64,000 bases of DNA from Flavobacterium sp. UBA6721 (GTDB lineage Bacteria > Bacteroidota > Bacteroidia > Flavobacteriales > Flavobacteriaceae): positions 1 through 64,000 of the forward strand of contig DKIJ01000003.1 in NCBI GenBank assembly GCA_002454195.1, read 5' to 3'. A program made the translations under genes and the position numbers. Below the pieces are notes generated by a model. That model saw nothing but the letters and a program-made list of their open reading frames with translations, was not told where the DNA came from and did no database searches. This document shows, piece after piece, positions 45,779 through 55,461 of this stretch (position 1 is its first letter; every line of letters begins with the position of its first letter).

Positions 45779-46603
45779 ATGAAGCAATATCTAGATTTAG
45801 TAAAACATGTAATGGAAAATGGTTGCCAAAAAGGCGATCGAACAGGAACGGGAACCAAAAGTGTTTTTGGTTACCAAATGCGTTTTGATTTAAGCGAAGG
45901 TTTCCCTATGGTAACCACTAAAAAACTTCATCTTAAATCAATCATTTACGAATTGCTTTGGTTCCTAAAAGGCGATACCAACATAGGTTACCTAAAAGAA
46001 CATAATGTAAAAATTTGGGATGCTTGGGCAGATAAAAATGGAGATTTGGGTCCAGTATACGGACATCAATGGCGTAATTGGAACAGTGAAGAAATTGATC
46101 AAATTTCCGATCTAATACAAGAATTAAAAACCAATCCCAACAGCCGAAGAATGCTTGTTTCGGCTTGGAACCCATCAGTATTACCAGACACATCCAAATC
46201 ATTCGAAGAAAATGTAGCTAACAACAAAGCCGCTTTGCCGCCTTGTCATGCTTTCTTCCAATTTTATGTAGCTAACGGAAAATTATCCTGCCAATTATAC
46301 CAAAGAAGTGCCGACATTTTCTTAGGTGTTCCGTTTAATATTGCTTCTTACGCTTTGCTAACGATGATGATAGCACAAGTATGCGACTTAGAACCAGGAG
46401 AATTCATCCATACGTTCGGTGACGCACACATATACAACAATCACTTTGATCAAATCGAACTACAATTATCACGTAAGCCTAGGCCATTACCAAAAATGAT
46501 TTTAAATCCTGAGATAAAAAACATTTTTGATTTTGACTATGACGACTTCACTCTCGTAGGCTATGAACCTCACGAGACCATTAAAGGCAACGTGGCAGTA
46601 TAA
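45779..46603 (+). CDS. thyA: Thymidylate synthase
   Basis: 274 residues. Catalytic cysteine in [22 protein letters not shown]-like start appears as [19 protein letters not shown]; dUMP-binding [18 protein letters not shown] and the C-terminal KGNVAV. It methylates dUMP using methylene-THF, producing dihydrofolate that FolA (47506) recycles. Confidence 0.97.
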   Translation: MKQYLDLVKHVMENGCQKGDRTGTGTKSVFGYQMRFDLSEGFPMVTTKKLHLKSIIYELLWFLKGDTNIGYLKEHNVKIWDAWADKNGDLGPVYGHQWRNWNSEEIDQISDLIQELKTNPNSRRMLVSAWNPSVLPDTSKSFEENVANNKAALPPCHAFFQFYVANGKLSCQLYQRSADIFLGVPFNIASYALLTMMIAQVCDLEPGEFIHTFGDAHIYNNHFDQIELQLSRKPRPLPKMILNPEIKNIFDFDYDDFTLVGYEPHETIKGNVAV

Positions 46604-46611
46604 ACAAAAAA

Positions 46612-46645
46612 AAAAGCGTTTTAGATTAAACCTCTAAAACGCTAT
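46612..46645. terminator. Shared terminator of thyA and the CBM48 gene
   Basis: AGCGTTTTAGA / TCTAAAACGCT. Strong T tract on the minus strand only; one arm overlaps the last codons of the CBM48 gene. Confidence 0.85.
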
Positions 46646-46922
46646 TTTCAGCCCCTGCAAATTCATTCCACTTAAATGAGTCTGCTTCTGTTTCGTTTAT
46701 ATATTCTCCGTCAATCAGATATTTAAATTCATAAGTTGCATCTTTATCCAAATCAAAAACACCTTTAAAAGTACCGTTTTTCAATTTACTTAAAGCACCT
46801 TCTTCAGGATTCCAATTGTTAAAATCACCTACTACAGCAGCACTTGTAGCTTCCTTAGCCTCTATTGAAAACGTAACTTTACAAACTGGTTTTGACTTTA
46901 CAAACTGTTTTTTAATCGACAT
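46626..46922 (-). CDS. Small glycogen-binding (CBM48/isoamylase early-set) domain protein
   Basis: 98 residues from ATG 46920-46922 (MSIKKQFVKSK). A single immunoglobulin-like early-set domain with VVGDFNNWNPEEGALSKL and YEFKYLIDGEY, as in AMPK-beta and glycogen-branching enzymes. No catalytic domain and no signal peptide. Such free-standing modules probably bind alpha-glucans or act as regulators, but the role is unknown. Confidence 0.85.
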   Translation of the reverse strand: MSIKKQFVKSKPVCKVTFSIEAKEATSAAVVGDFNNWNPEEGALSKLKNGTFKGVFDLDKDATYEFKYLIDGEYINETEADSFKWNEFAGAENSVLEV

Positions 46923-47044
46923 AACTGTTTCATTTTTAGATTTCTGAAACAAAGTAAGTCATTTTATTTTGAAGTTTAAACACCTTGAATGAACTTTTAA
47001 GACAAAACATAATAAAGTGTTAAAAACAAATCAATTTTATAATT

Positions 47045-47052
47045 TATCTTTG
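47045..47052 (+). promoter_or_regulatory. -7 element upstream of the 2TM gene
   Basis: TATCTTTG, 111 bases before the ATG of the 2TM-folA pair. Confidence 0.4.
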
Positions 47053-47163
47053 GTATTTTTCCTAATTAACAAAAAAAAGAAAGAATGAAATACAAATAAT
47101 TTCCCACACAAATCAACATTTAGAAATTAAATTTTATCTTTATAAACAAAAAAACAGCTCCCT

Positions 47164-47499
47164 ATGAAAACCGAACAACATGAATTATACGAGTACGCTA
47201 GAAAACGTATAAAACAGAAAAAAAGAGTTTATTTTCATTTTGTTTTATTGTTTTTAGCTAGCCTATTTTTATTTGTAGCCACAACCGTTTTTCACTTCAA
47301 CGAAAACGCAAGTTGGCACATTTGGCTTATTACAGCTTGGTTGTTTTTATTTATTTTGCATTTCATAAAAGTATTTATTACTGATCGATTCATGGATAAA
47401 AACTGGGAAAGAGAACAAATTGACCGCTTAGTCGATTTACAAAAAAAGAAAATTGAAGAATTGAGCAACAACCTAAACGAAGAAAACCCTACTAATTAA
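47164..47499 (+). CDS. 2TM domain protein
   Basis: 111 residues. Basic N-terminus (ARKRIKQKKRVYFHFVL), two hydrophobic segments (about 25-45 and 55-75) and the family end FMDKNWEREQIDRLVDLQ. Bacteroidota 2TM proteins are inner-membrane; related domains occur fused to histidine kinases and are sometimes linked to metal or stress genes. It ends six bases before folA and is probably cotranscribed. Confidence 0.85.
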   Translation: MKTEQHELYEYARKRIKQKKRVYFHFVLLFLASLFLFVATTVFHFNENASWHIWLITAWLFLFILHFIKVFITDRFMDKNWEREQIDRLVDLQKKKIEELSNNLNEENPTN

Positions 47500-47505
47500 A
47501 AACGA

Positions 47506-48003
47506 ATGATTACAATGATCGCTGCTGCTGCTGAAAACAGGGCACTTGGAAAAGACAACCAGCTAGTTTGGCATTTACCAAACGATTTTAAACGATTTAA
47601 AAGCCTCACAACAGGACACTACATTATAATGGGTAGAAAAACATTTGAAAGTTTCCCTAAACCCTTACCAAATAGAACCCATGTTATTATTACAAGACAA
47701 AAGGGATATGAAGCAGAGGGCTGTATCGTTGTAAACAGTATCGAAAAAGCTATTGAAATTTGCCCAAAAAACGAAGAATCATTTATCATAGGAGGTGGCG
47801 AAATTTACAATTTAAGCCTACCATTTGCCGATAAAATTGAATTGACTGTTGTACACCACACTTTTGAAGCAGATGCTTTTTTTCCTGAAATAAATAAAAA
47901 TGAATGGGAACTAACTAATAGCGAATTTCAAACTAAAGATGAAAAACATTTGTACGATTTCACATTTGAAACCTATATTAAAAAAGAAAAAACACCTCAG
48001 TAG
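47506..48003 (+). CDS. folA: Dihydrofolate reductase
   Basis: 165 residues. MITMIAAAAENRALGKDNQL, WHLPNDFKRFKSLTTGH, GRKTFESFP and FIIGGGEIYNL are classical chromosomal DHFR motifs; the folate carboxylate Asp is at DNQLVWHLPND. It regenerates THF after ThyA. The terminator overlaps its stop codon. Confidence 0.95.
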   Translation: MITMIAAAAENRALGKDNQLVWHLPNDFKRFKSLTTGHYIIMGRKTFESFPKPLPNRTHVIITRQKGYEAEGCIVVNSIEKAIEICPKNEESFIIGGGEIYNLSLPFADKIELTVVHHTFEADAFFPEINKNEWELTNSEFQTKDEKHLYDFTFETYIKKEKTPQ

Positions 48004-48019
48004 AGGTGTTTTTTTACTT
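47989..48019 (+). terminator. folA terminator
   Basis: AAAACACCTC, loop, GAGGTGTTTT then T; the loop contains the folA stop codon. Confidence 0.85.
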
Positions 48020-48050
48020 TGAATCACTTTAAAATTAATTTGAAACTATT

Positions 48051-48371
48051 CTAGTCTTGAAAAACAATTTGACATAACAACAATAAATTGACAAATAATA
48101 AACTCATACCCGAAATAAGAATAATATTATTTGCAATTTTTCGAGAAAAAATCTCGAAAAACCCTTTAATACCAAATACCACAAAGATACTAAAGGAGGT
48201 GAAAATTAAAATTTCCAAAAACAAATTTAATCCTAAGAACGTATTTTGCGTTTCAATAAAGTCTCTACCTCTTATTAAAGAAGAGCCGTCAAAATAAATA
48301 ACAAGAACAAATGAAATTGCCAACGCAAAAAACAGCCATCCGAGTTGAATAAGTAATTCTCTATTAATCAT
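48051..48371 (-). CDS. Hypothetical membrane protein, three predicted segments
   Basis: 106 residues with hydrophobic stretches at about 8-26 (LGWLFFALAISFVLVIYF), 47-68 and 80-103. No recognised family. A short stand-alone gene between folA and ubiE. Confidence 0.6.
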   Translation of the reverse strand: MINRELLIQLGWLFFALAISFVLVIYFDGSSLIRGRDFIETQNTFLGLNLFLEILIFTSFSIFVVFGIKGFFEIFSRKIANNIILISGMSLLFVNLLLLCQIVFQD

Positions 48372-48509
48372 GATAAGTAATTCAGGTTGTAAATTTCAAT
48401 ATAAAAAATTTATCATACAATACCCACTTTTGGTGATTTTTCAAAAAATAAAAAAAACCAAACCAAAATTGAATTTCAAAATACCAGAACATTTTAAAAG
48501 GCATTATAG

Positions 48510-48517
48510 TATATTTG
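48510..48517 (+). promoter_or_regulatory. -7 element of ubiE-porT
   Basis: TATATTTG, 14 bases before the ubiE ATG, so a very short leader. Confidence 0.5.
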
Positions 48518-48531
48518 CTAAAATTTAAAAA

Positions 48532-49263
48532 ATGGACAAAAATATCACCCCATATAAAGATTCTACCTTAGGTAAAAAAGAACAAGTCGCCAAAATGTTT
48601 GATACCATTTCTGGCAACTACGATAATTTAAATCGAGTTATCTCATTTGGAATTGATGTTAAATGGAGAAAAAAAGTACTCAAAATCATCAATAAAAATA
48701 AACCAGAAACTATTTTAGACATTGCAACTGGCACAGGAGACTTAGCTATTTTAATGGCACAAACCAATGCCAAAAAAATAACAGGATTAGACATTTCGGA
48801 AGGAATGTTAGACGTGGGAATAAAAAAAATTGCGCAAAAAAATCTTTCTGAACGTATCGAAATGATTTTGGGAGATTCCGAAAGTATTCCTTTTGAAGAC
48901 AATTACTTTGATGCCATTACTGTTGCTTTTGGTGTACGTAACTTTGAAAACTTAGAAAAAGGTTTAGCAGAAATATTAAGAGTTTTAAAGCCTAACGGAA
49001 CTTTTGTTATTCTAGAAACCTCAGTTCCTGAAAAAACACCTTACAAACAAGGTTACAATTTTTACAGCAAAAACATTTTACCAATCATCGGGAAATTATT
49101 TTCTAAAGACAACGTTGCCTATGGATACCTATCCGAATCGGCGGCTGCTTTTCCTTATGGTGAAGCTTTAAACAATATTTTAAGAAAAACAGGGTTTATA
49201 GATGTAAAAGCAATGCCACAAACTTTTGGGGTTGCCACCATTTATGTTGCATCCAAAAAATAA
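48532..49263 (+). CDS. ubiE: Demethylmenaquinone methyltransferase
   Basis: 243 residues. SAM-dependent methyltransferase with motif [17 protein letters not shown] and the UbiE/MenG signatures [19 protein letters not shown] and [14 protein letters not shown]. It makes menaquinone, the respiratory quinone of this phylum. porT follows after 12 bases. Confidence 0.95.
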   Translation: MDKNITPYKDSTLGKKEQVAKMFDTISGNYDNLNRVISFGIDVKWRKKVLKIINKNKPETILDIATGTGDLAILMAQTNAKKITGLDISEGMLDVGIKKIAQKNLSERIEMILGDSESIPFEDNYFDAITVAFGVRNFENLEKGLAEILRVLKPNGTFVILETSVPEKTPYKQGYNFYSKNILPIIGKLFSKDNVAYGYLSESAAAFPYGEALNNILRKTGFIDVKAMPQTFGVATIYVASKK

Positions 49264-49275
49264 ACTTTCCCGGTC

Positions 49276-49977
49276 ATGAAAAAGATAATTGCCTTTACTT
49301 TCTTATTAATATTCACTTTAGGACAGTCGCAAACTAAAGGAATGTTTAGTAAAGATCCTATTATCAATTTAGAAAATTTTCAAAAACAACGACTGTATTT
49401 TGGCTATTATTTAGGGGTTAGTTCTTTTGATTTTAAGTTCGATTACAAAACGGTAAGTCCAGACATCCAAGTAAAAAAAAGCACCGGTTTCAATGTAGGA
49501 GTTGTAGCTGATTTAAAACTTCAAGAACACGTAAACCTTCGTTTTGAACCCGGATTATATTACACTAAAAGAACCTTATATTTTCCAGATTTTGAAAGAG
49601 AAATTGACGCAGTACGCGACGTAAACAGTACTTATATTCATTTTCCTTTATTACTCAAATTTTCCACTGTAAGAACTGGGAACATTCGTCCCTATATTGT
49701 AGGTGGATTGTCTACTACTCTAAATTTATCTTCCAACTCAAAATCCAAAGACGATAATCTCCAACAAAAATTCAGAGTAAAACCATGGAGTACGAATTAC
49801 GAGTTGGGTTTTGGAATCGACATCTTCTCTGAATACTTTATCTTTTCCCCTTCTATTCGTGGCTGTTTCAGCCTTAAAGACGAACTTATTCGTGATAATG
49901 ACCCTAATAGCCCTTGGACAGGAAATATCGAATCATTAAAAACAAGAGCCGTCTTTATTAATTTTACTTTCCATTAA
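49276..49977 (+). CDS. porT: PorT/SprT-family outer-membrane protein (type IX secretion)
   Basis: 233 residues. Signal peptide MKKIIAFTFLLIFTLGQSQ, then an eight-strand-type beta barrel (GYYLGVSSFDFKFDY, NLRFEPGLYYTKRTLYF, ending AVFINFTFH). PorT (SprT in F. johnsoniae) is needed for type IX secretion and gliding. The ubiE neighbour is, from memory, the usual location in Flavobacterium. A generic PorT-family barrel is the alternative. Confidence 0.82.
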   Translation: MKKIIAFTFLLIFTLGQSQTKGMFSKDPIINLENFQKQRLYFGYYLGVSSFDFKFDYKTVSPDIQVKKSTGFNVGVVADLKLQEHVNLRFEPGLYYTKRTLYFPDFEREIDAVRDVNSTYIHFPLLLKFSTVRTGNIRPYIVGGLSTTLNLSSNSKSKDDNLQQKFRVKPWSTNYELGFGIDIFSEYFIFSPSIRGCFSLKDELIRDNDPNSPWTGNIESLKTRAVFINFTFH

Positions 49978-49984
49978 AAAAAAT

Positions 49985-50716
49985 TTAAGCCAGATTTCGC
50001 TTAAATTCACTCAAAATTATACCCGTTGCAGTGGCAACATTTAAACTTTCTGCCTTTTGTAATTTCCCAAAACGAGGAATAGTAATACGGTTTTTTATTA
50101 AAGCTTCAATTTCTTCTGAAATACCATTAGCTTCATTTCCCATAACAATAATTCCTTCTTGAGGAAGGGAAGATTTATATATATTTTCTCCCTCCATAAA
50201 AGTGCCGTAAACTTTTAAATTCGTTTGAGAAATGTATGCTTCTAAATCCACATAAGTTACATTTACCCTACTTATAGATCCCATTGTTGCCTGAACTACT
50301 TTTGGATTGTAAATATCAACCGACTCCTTAGAACAAATTACTTGTTCTACTCCGTACCAATCACATAGACGTAATATAGTCCCTAAGTTACCTGGGTCTC
50401 TCACATCATCCAACGCAATTATTAAACCGGATTCTATAATTGTTTTTTCTTCTGGAATTTTAAACAATGCCAAACAGCTATTAGGTGTAGCTAAAGCACT
50501 GATTTTTTTCAAATCGGTTTCGTGTATTAAGGATTTTTTTTTACCTAAAACGTCCTCAAAATCATACTGGGTAGTATACAAATGTTCTAATTCGAAATTA
50601 GAATTCAAAAGTTCTTGAATCACTTTTACACCTTCTGCAAAAAACATTTGATTGATAATCCTATACTTTTTTTGCTGTAAACTAGTTATTAGTTTTATTT
50701 GGTTTTTACTAACCAT
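49985..50716 (-). CDS. TrmH/SpoU-family RNA 2'-O-methyltransferase
   Basis: 243 residues. N-terminal substrate-binding region (MFFAEGVKVIQELL) and the knotted SPOUT domain: LDDVRDPGNLGTILRLCDWYG, IVMGNEANGISEEI and LNVATATGIILSEFKR. It methylates rRNA or tRNA ribose; the exact site is not predictable. Divergent from tamL, with overlapping promoter region. Confidence 0.92.
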   Translation of the reverse strand: MVSKNQIKLITSLQQKKYRIINQMFFAEGVKVIQELLNSNFELEHLYTTQYDFEDVLGKKKSLIHETDLKKISALATPNSCLALFKIPEEKTIIESGLIIALDDVRDPGNLGTILRLCDWYGVEQVICSKESVDIYNPKVVQATMGSISRVNVTYVDLEAYISQTNLKVYGTFMEGENIYKSSLPQEGIIVMGNEANGISEEIEALIKNRITIPRFGKLQKAESLNVATATGIILSEFKRNLA

Positions 50717-50725
50717 AAAAATATG

Positions 50726-50733
50726 TACTTTTG
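50726..50733 (+). promoter_or_regulatory. -7 element of tamL
   Basis: TACTTTTG, 20 bases before the TTG start of tamL; supports that start rather than any farther upstream. Confidence 0.5.
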
Positions 50734-50753
50734 AATTAAATATTTTAGACGTC

Positions 50754-53309
50754 TTGAAAAAAATTTCAGCAAAAATATCATTATTTATTCTAATAGGAAT
50801 AATTATTGCTGCTTGTAACGCAGAAAAAAGAGTTCCAAAAGGAAAACAACTTCTTGCAAGTACTCAAATTGCAGTAAATGGCAAGAAAACCAACAACGAA
50901 GATATTCACGAACAATTATACCAAAAACCTAACAGCACCTTATTAGGCTTTCGCTTACGATTAAATCTCTATAATTTAGCTAATCTAAATCCTGACTCGA
51001 CATACCAAGCAAAATTCACTAACAATCCTGGCAAATACGAAAGAAAATCCAAATGGCTATCAGCTAAACAAGTGGATCGCCTTGGCAAATCCTTTTGGTA
51101 TCACGGAATTCATGATTTTTTAAAAAAAACGGGGGAACCACCTGTCATTATTGATTCTACAAAAACAAAGAAATCGGTAGCGAGACTTAAATATTACTAT
51201 TTCAATAATGGTTATTTTGATGTGGTAGTCAATTCTAAACACGATACCATAAAACCTAAAAGAGGAAAAATTGAATACGAAATCACAACTAACAACGCCT
51301 ATTTGTTAGATACAATAACAGCTACTATTAGTTCGCCACAACTAGATTCCTTATACAAAACAGCAAAAGAAAATCCATTAATTAAATCTGGGAACCAATT
51401 TAAAACGATCGATTTTTCGGATGAAAAAAACCGTCTTTCTAACTATTTCAGAAATCACGGAGCTTATTATTTTCAACCAACCTCTATTGTATACGACATA
51501 GATACTATTGGCAAAAAAAACAAAGCCAATGTGAATATTAAAATAGGAAATAACAGTTACCAAGACAAAGATTCGACCAAAACGGAACCTTATAAACTTT
51601 ATAAAATAAGTGATGTTGCCATTTACACCGACTTTAAACCCAACACAAACAAGCAAAACATAACCGATAGTATTAGCTACGAGAATTTCAAATTATACGG
51701 AATTGAAAAAATTAAATACCGCCCTAAAGCAATTACAGATGCCATTTTTATAAACAAAGGAAATCTATTTGCCGATTACAGAACCGTACTTACATCAAGA
51801 TACTTGAGCAATTTAAAAATTTTTAATGCTCCAAGTATCCAATACGAAATTGACAAAAAAGACACATTAAACAATTCCTTAATAGCAAAAATATATCTTA
51901 CTCCTAGAAAGAAATACAGCTTTCAAGCTTCTTCTGATTTTACCCATTCGAACATACAAGATTTTGGCATCTCATTTACCCCAGCATTAACCATTAGAAA
52001 TATTTTTAATGGTGCTGAAACTTTAGAAATATCGGCCAGAGCCAATGTAGGTTCCTCAAAAGACTTAGCCAACCCCAATAACCAATTCTTCAATGTTTCT
52101 GAATATGGTGTGGATATGAAATTAAATTTTCCTAGAATATTTTTCCCTTTTTCTACCGAAAAAATCATCCCTAAAAGCATGATTCCTTCCACACAAATAG
52201 GAATTGGTTATACTTCGCAAAAAAATATTGGACTTGATAAAGAAAATTTCACTGGAATTTTTACGTATAACTGGAATCCAAAACAAAACAATACCTCTAG
52301 ATTTGATTTGTTCAATATCCAATATGTTCGTAATCTGAATCCATTAAATTACTTTAACGTATATAGTTCTTCGTACAATGCCTTAAATGAAATTGCAAAA
52401 ACCTACAATATCAATCCAAATTATGTAGATGCTAACAACAATTTAATTATTGACGAAGGTACAATTGGATTCACAAACGATGCCTTGACTCTGAATACTA
52501 ATTTAACTCCCCAAGACCCCGCTTACAAAGAAGTTTTAAGTATTACTGAAAGAAGAGTACGACTAAGCGAAGATAATTTTATATTGGCTTCAAGTTTTAC
52601 ATTTTCAAAAACGACCAAAAAAGATCTAAAAGACAACAATTTTTATCAGTTTAAGGCCAAAATAGAATCGGCAGGTTCTTTACTTTCCTTGATTTCAAAA
52701 ACAATTGGATTAAATAAAAACAATGCTGGAAATTATAAAATTTTCAACTTAGAATATTCAGAATATGGAAAAGCCGAATTTGATTACATCAAACATTGGG
52801 ATTTATCCAGACAAAATGTGTTTGCCTTTCGAAGCTTTTTTGGAATTGCTGTCCCTTTTGGAAATTCAGATTACATTCCCTTCTCAAGAAGTTATTTTGC
52901 AGGAGGATCAAATGACAACAGAGCTTGGCAACCCTATAGTTTAGGACCTGGAAAAACAGAATCCTTATTGGATTTCAATGAAGCAAACATGAAAATTGCA
53001 CTTAGTGCTGAATATCGATTTAAAATTCTTGGAGACTTAAAAGGAGCTTTATTTGCCGATGCAGGAAACATCTGGAATGTATTTGATAATCTAACTGACG
53101 AAAAAGCAACTTTTAACAATTTGTCCAGTTTAAAAGATCTGGCATTAGGCTCTGGATTTGGACTTAGATACGATTTAAATTTCTTTGTTGTCCGATTTGA
53201 TTTTGGATTTAAAACCTTCAATCCTGCGGATGAATCTGGAAAAAAATGGTTTAGAGATTATAATTTCGCACATTCAGTTTTAAATTTTGGAATAAATTAT
53301 CCTTTCTAA
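50754..53309 (+). CDS. tamL: BamA/TamA-family outer-membrane lipoprotein (TamL type)
   Basis: 851 residues from TTG at 50754-50756; the frame extends upstream into trmH, but those residues would precede the promoter. A lipoprotein signal follows (MKKISAKISLFILIGIIIAAC, lipobox IAAC). POTRA-like repeats occupy about 40-370, then a 16-strand barrel (FRSFFGIAVPFGNS, the RGY/F-like SYFAGGSNDNRAW, and the final strand HSVLNFGINYPF). Bacteroidota TamL partners TamB in outer-membrane biogenesis. The gene is not next to tamB here. Confidence 0.88.
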   Translation: MKKISAKISLFILIGIIIAACNAEKRVPKGKQLLASTQIAVNGKKTNNEDIHEQLYQKPNSTLLGFRLRLNLYNLANLNPDSTYQAKFTNNPGKYERKSKWLSAKQVDRLGKSFWYHGIHDFLKKTGEPPVIIDSTKTKKSVARLKYYYFNNGYFDVVVNSKHDTIKPKRGKIEYEITTNNAYLLDTITATISSPQLDSLYKTAKENPLIKSGNQFKTIDFSDEKNRLSNYFRNHGAYYFQPTSIVYDIDTIGKKNKANVNIKIGNNSYQDKDSTKTEPYKLYKISDVAIYTDFKPNTNKQNITDSISYENFKLYGIEKIKYRPKAITDAIFINKGNLFADYRTVLTSRYLSNLKIFNAPSIQYEIDKKDTLNNSLIAKIYLTPRKKYSFQASSDFTHSNIQDFGISFTPALTIRNIFNGAETLEISARANVGSSKDLANPNNQFFNVSEYGVDMKLNFPRIFFPFSTEKIIPKSMIPSTQIGIGYTSQKNIGLDKENFTGIFTYNWNPKQNNTSRFDLFNIQYVRNLNPLNYFNVYSSSYNALNEIAKTYNINPNYVDANNNLIIDEGTIGFTNDALTLNTNLTPQDPAYKEVLSITERRVRLSEDNFILASSFTFSKTTKKDLKDNNFYQFKAKIESAGSLLSLISKTIGLNKNNAGNYKIFNLEYSEYGKAEFDYIKHWDLSRQNVFAFRSFFGIAVPFGNSDYIPFSRSYFAGGSNDNRAWQPYSLGPGKTESLLDFNEANMKIALSAEYRFKILGDLKGALFADAGNIWNVFDNLTDEKATFNNLSSLKDLALGSGFGLRYDLNFFVVRFDFGFKTFNPADESGKKWFRDYNFAHSVLNFGINYPF

Positions 53310-53323
53310 TGCTAATTAATTCT

Positions 53324-53331
53324 TATTTTTG
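53324..53331 (+). promoter_or_regulatory. -7 element of fbaA
   Basis: TATTTTTG, 47 bases before the ATG; heptads AAAATCT, AAAATCT lie in the leader near 53345. Confidence 0.5.
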
Positions 53332-53378
53332 CGAACTTAAACAAAAAATCTAAAATCTAACACAAAAACAAAAACAAA

Positions 53379-54446
53379 ATGGCACACAACATAAAAGCAG
53401 GTGTAGCAACTGGTGATCAGGTTCAAGAAATCTTTAATTATGCAAAAGAAAAAGGTTTTGCACTTCCAGCTGTAAATGTTACAGGATCAAATACAATTAA
53501 TGGTGTACTTGAAACAGCTGCAAAATTAAATGCACCAGTTATTATCCAATTTTCAAATGGTGGAGCTCAATTTAATGCAGGTAAAGGACTTTCTAATGCA
53601 GGTGAAAAAGCAGCTATTGCAGGTGCAATTGCAGGTGCAAAAAGTATCCATACCTTAGCAGAAGCATACGGAGCTACTGTAATTTTACATACTGACCACT
53701 GTGCAAAAAAATTATTACCTTGGATCGATGGTTTATTAGATGCATCTGAAGAGCACTTTGCTGCTACAGGAAAATCTTTATTCAGTTCTCACATGATTGA
53801 CTTATCAGAAGAGCCAATCGAAGAAAATATCGAAATTTGCAAAACATACCTAGAAAGAATGAGCAAAATTGGTATGACATTAGAAATCGAACTAGGAATC
53901 ACTGGAGGTGAGGAAGATGGTGTAGACAACTCTGATGTTGATAGCTCAAAATTATACACACAACCAGAAGAAGTAGCTTATGCTTACGAAGAACTTTCTA
54001 AAGTAAGTCCTAGATTTACAATCGCTGCAGCTTTTGGAAACGTACACGGTGTTTACAAACCAGGAAACGTAAAATTAACTCCAAAAATCTTAAAAAACTC
54101 TCAAGATTACGTTCAACAAAAATTCAATACTGGACACAATCCTGTTGATTTCGTATTCCACGGAGGTTCTGGTTCTACATTAGAAGAAATCAGAGAAGGA
54201 ATTAGCTACGGAGTAGTTAAAATGAACATTGACACTGATTTACAATTTGCTTTCACTGAAGGAATTCGTGATTTCATGGTAAACAATATTGATTATTTAA
54301 AAACACAAATTGGTAACCCAACTGGTCCTGATGCTCCAAACAAAAAGTATTATGACCCAAGAAAATGGATACGTGAAGGTGAAGTAACATTCAATACAAG
54401 ACTTGAGCAAGCTTTTGCTGACTTGAACAACGTTAACACGTTATAA
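53379..54446 (+). CDS. fbaA: Class II fructose-bisphosphate aldolase
   Basis: 355 residues, the long E. coli FbaA-like subtype. Zinc-binding HTDHCAKKLL, then EIELGITGGEEDG, FGNVHGVYKPGNV and FVFHGGSGS, with NIDTDLQFAFT near the end. Central step of glycolysis and gluconeogenesis. Confidence 0.96.
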   Translation: MAHNIKAGVATGDQVQEIFNYAKEKGFALPAVNVTGSNTINGVLETAAKLNAPVIIQFSNGGAQFNAGKGLSNAGEKAAIAGAIAGAKSIHTLAEAYGATVILHTDHCAKKLLPWIDGLLDASEEHFAATGKSLFSSHMIDLSEEPIEENIEICKTYLERMSKIGMTLEIELGITGGEEDGVDNSDVDSSKLYTQPEEVAYAYEELSKVSPRFTIAAAFGNVHGVYKPGNVKLTPKILKNSQDYVQQKFNTGHNPVDFVFHGGSGSTLEEIREGISYGVVKMNIDTDLQFAFTEGIRDFMVNNIDYLKTQIGNPTGPDAPNKKYYDPRKWIREGEVTFNTRLEQAFADLNNVNTL

Positions 54447-54518
54447 TTAACAATTAACAATTAACAATTGATAATTGTAGAAGTTATCAATTGTTAATTA
54501 TCAATTATCAATTGAAAT
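54445..54518. repeat. Heptad-phased repeat filling the fbaA-accD spacer
   Basis: AATTAAC three times, AATTGAT, AATTGTA, a 9-base break, AATTGTT, AATTATC, AATTATC, AATTGAA. The two halves are partly inverted and could fold into a long weak hairpin. Confidence 0.65.
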
Positions 54519-55373
54519 ATGGCTTGGTTTAAAAGACAAGAAAAAGGAATCACAACTCCTACCGAACAAAAAATGGATGTTCCAAAGGGACTTTGGTACA
54601 AATCTCCTACTGGAAAAATTATTGATGCAGAAGAACTGGAACGCAATCTATTTGTAAGTCCAGAAGATGGTTTCCACGTGAGAATAGGTAGTGCTACTTA
54701 TTTCGAAATCTTATTCGACAACAATGAATTTACTGAATTAGATCCTAACATCACTTCAAAAGATCCTTTGAACTTTGTAGATACAAAGAAATATGCTGAT
54801 CGTTTGAAAGATGTTATGGAAAAAACAAAGCTTAAAGACGCTGTTCGTACCGCGGTTGGAAAATCAAAAGGAAAAGACTTAGTAGTTTGCGCTATGGATT
54901 TTGCTTTCATTGGCGGTTCTATGGGAGCTGTTGTAGGAGAAAAAATTGCCAGAGGAATTGATTACGCGATCAAACACAAATTACCATTTGTAATGATCTC
55001 TAAGTCTGGTGGTGCACGTATGATGGAAGCGGCTTATTCTTTAATGCAATTAGCTAAAACATCGGTAAAACTAGCCCAACTTTCTGAAGCTAAATTACCG
55101 TACATCTCTTTATGCACTGACCCAACTACTGGAGGAACAACTGCATCTTACGCTATGTTAGGAGATATCAACATTGCTGAGCCGGGCGCCTTAATTGGGT
55201 TTGCTGGACCACGTGTTGTTAAAGACACAACTGGTAAAGATTTACCAGAAGGTTTCCAAACTGCCGAATTCCTTTTAGAGCACGGTTTCTTAGATTTTAT
55301 CACAGCCAGAAAAGAATTAAAAGACAAAATCAACTTGTTTATTGATTTGATTCAAAACAACGAAATTCGATAA
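54519..55373 (+). CDS. accD: Acetyl-CoA carboxylase carboxyltransferase beta subunit
   Basis: 284 residues. Carboxyltransferase core with [34 protein letters not shown] and [17 protein letters not shown]. The N-terminal zinc-ribbon region is present in outline ([12 protein letters not shown]...FVSPEDGFH), but all four zinc cysteines of E. coli AccD are replaced (by Ser, Gly, Ser and Asp by eye). It carries out the first committed step of fatty-acid synthesis with AccA. Followed by a strong terminator. Confidence 0.95.
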   Translation: MAWFKRQEKGITTPTEQKMDVPKGLWYKSPTGKIIDAEELERNLFVSPEDGFHVRIGSATYFEILFDNNEFTELDPNITSKDPLNFVDTKKYADRLKDVMEKTKLKDAVRTAVGKSKGKDLVVCAMDFAFIGGSMGAVVGEKIARGIDYAIKHKLPFVMISKSGGARMMEAAYSLMQLAKTSVKLAQLSEAKLPYISLCTDPTTGGTTASYAMLGDINIAEPGALIGFAGPRVVKDTTGKDLPEGFQTAEFLLEHGFLDFITARKELKDKINLFIDLIQNNEIR

Positions 55374-55391
55374 TTTTAGAATTTCTATAAA

Positions 55392-55437
55392 TACAAAATC
55401 CCATTTGCTAAAATAATTGCAAATGGGATTTTTTTAT
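55392..55437 (+). terminator. accD terminator
   Basis: AAATCCCATTTGC, loop, GCAAATGGGATTT then T residues. Confidence 0.9.
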
Positions 55438-55461
55438 ATCTTTATCTTAAATCATTTGAAT

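Noticed and set aside
50652..50753. Upstream extension of tamL into trmH
   Set aside because: It would precede the -7 element and displace the lipoprotein signal; the TTG start gives a proper signal sequence.
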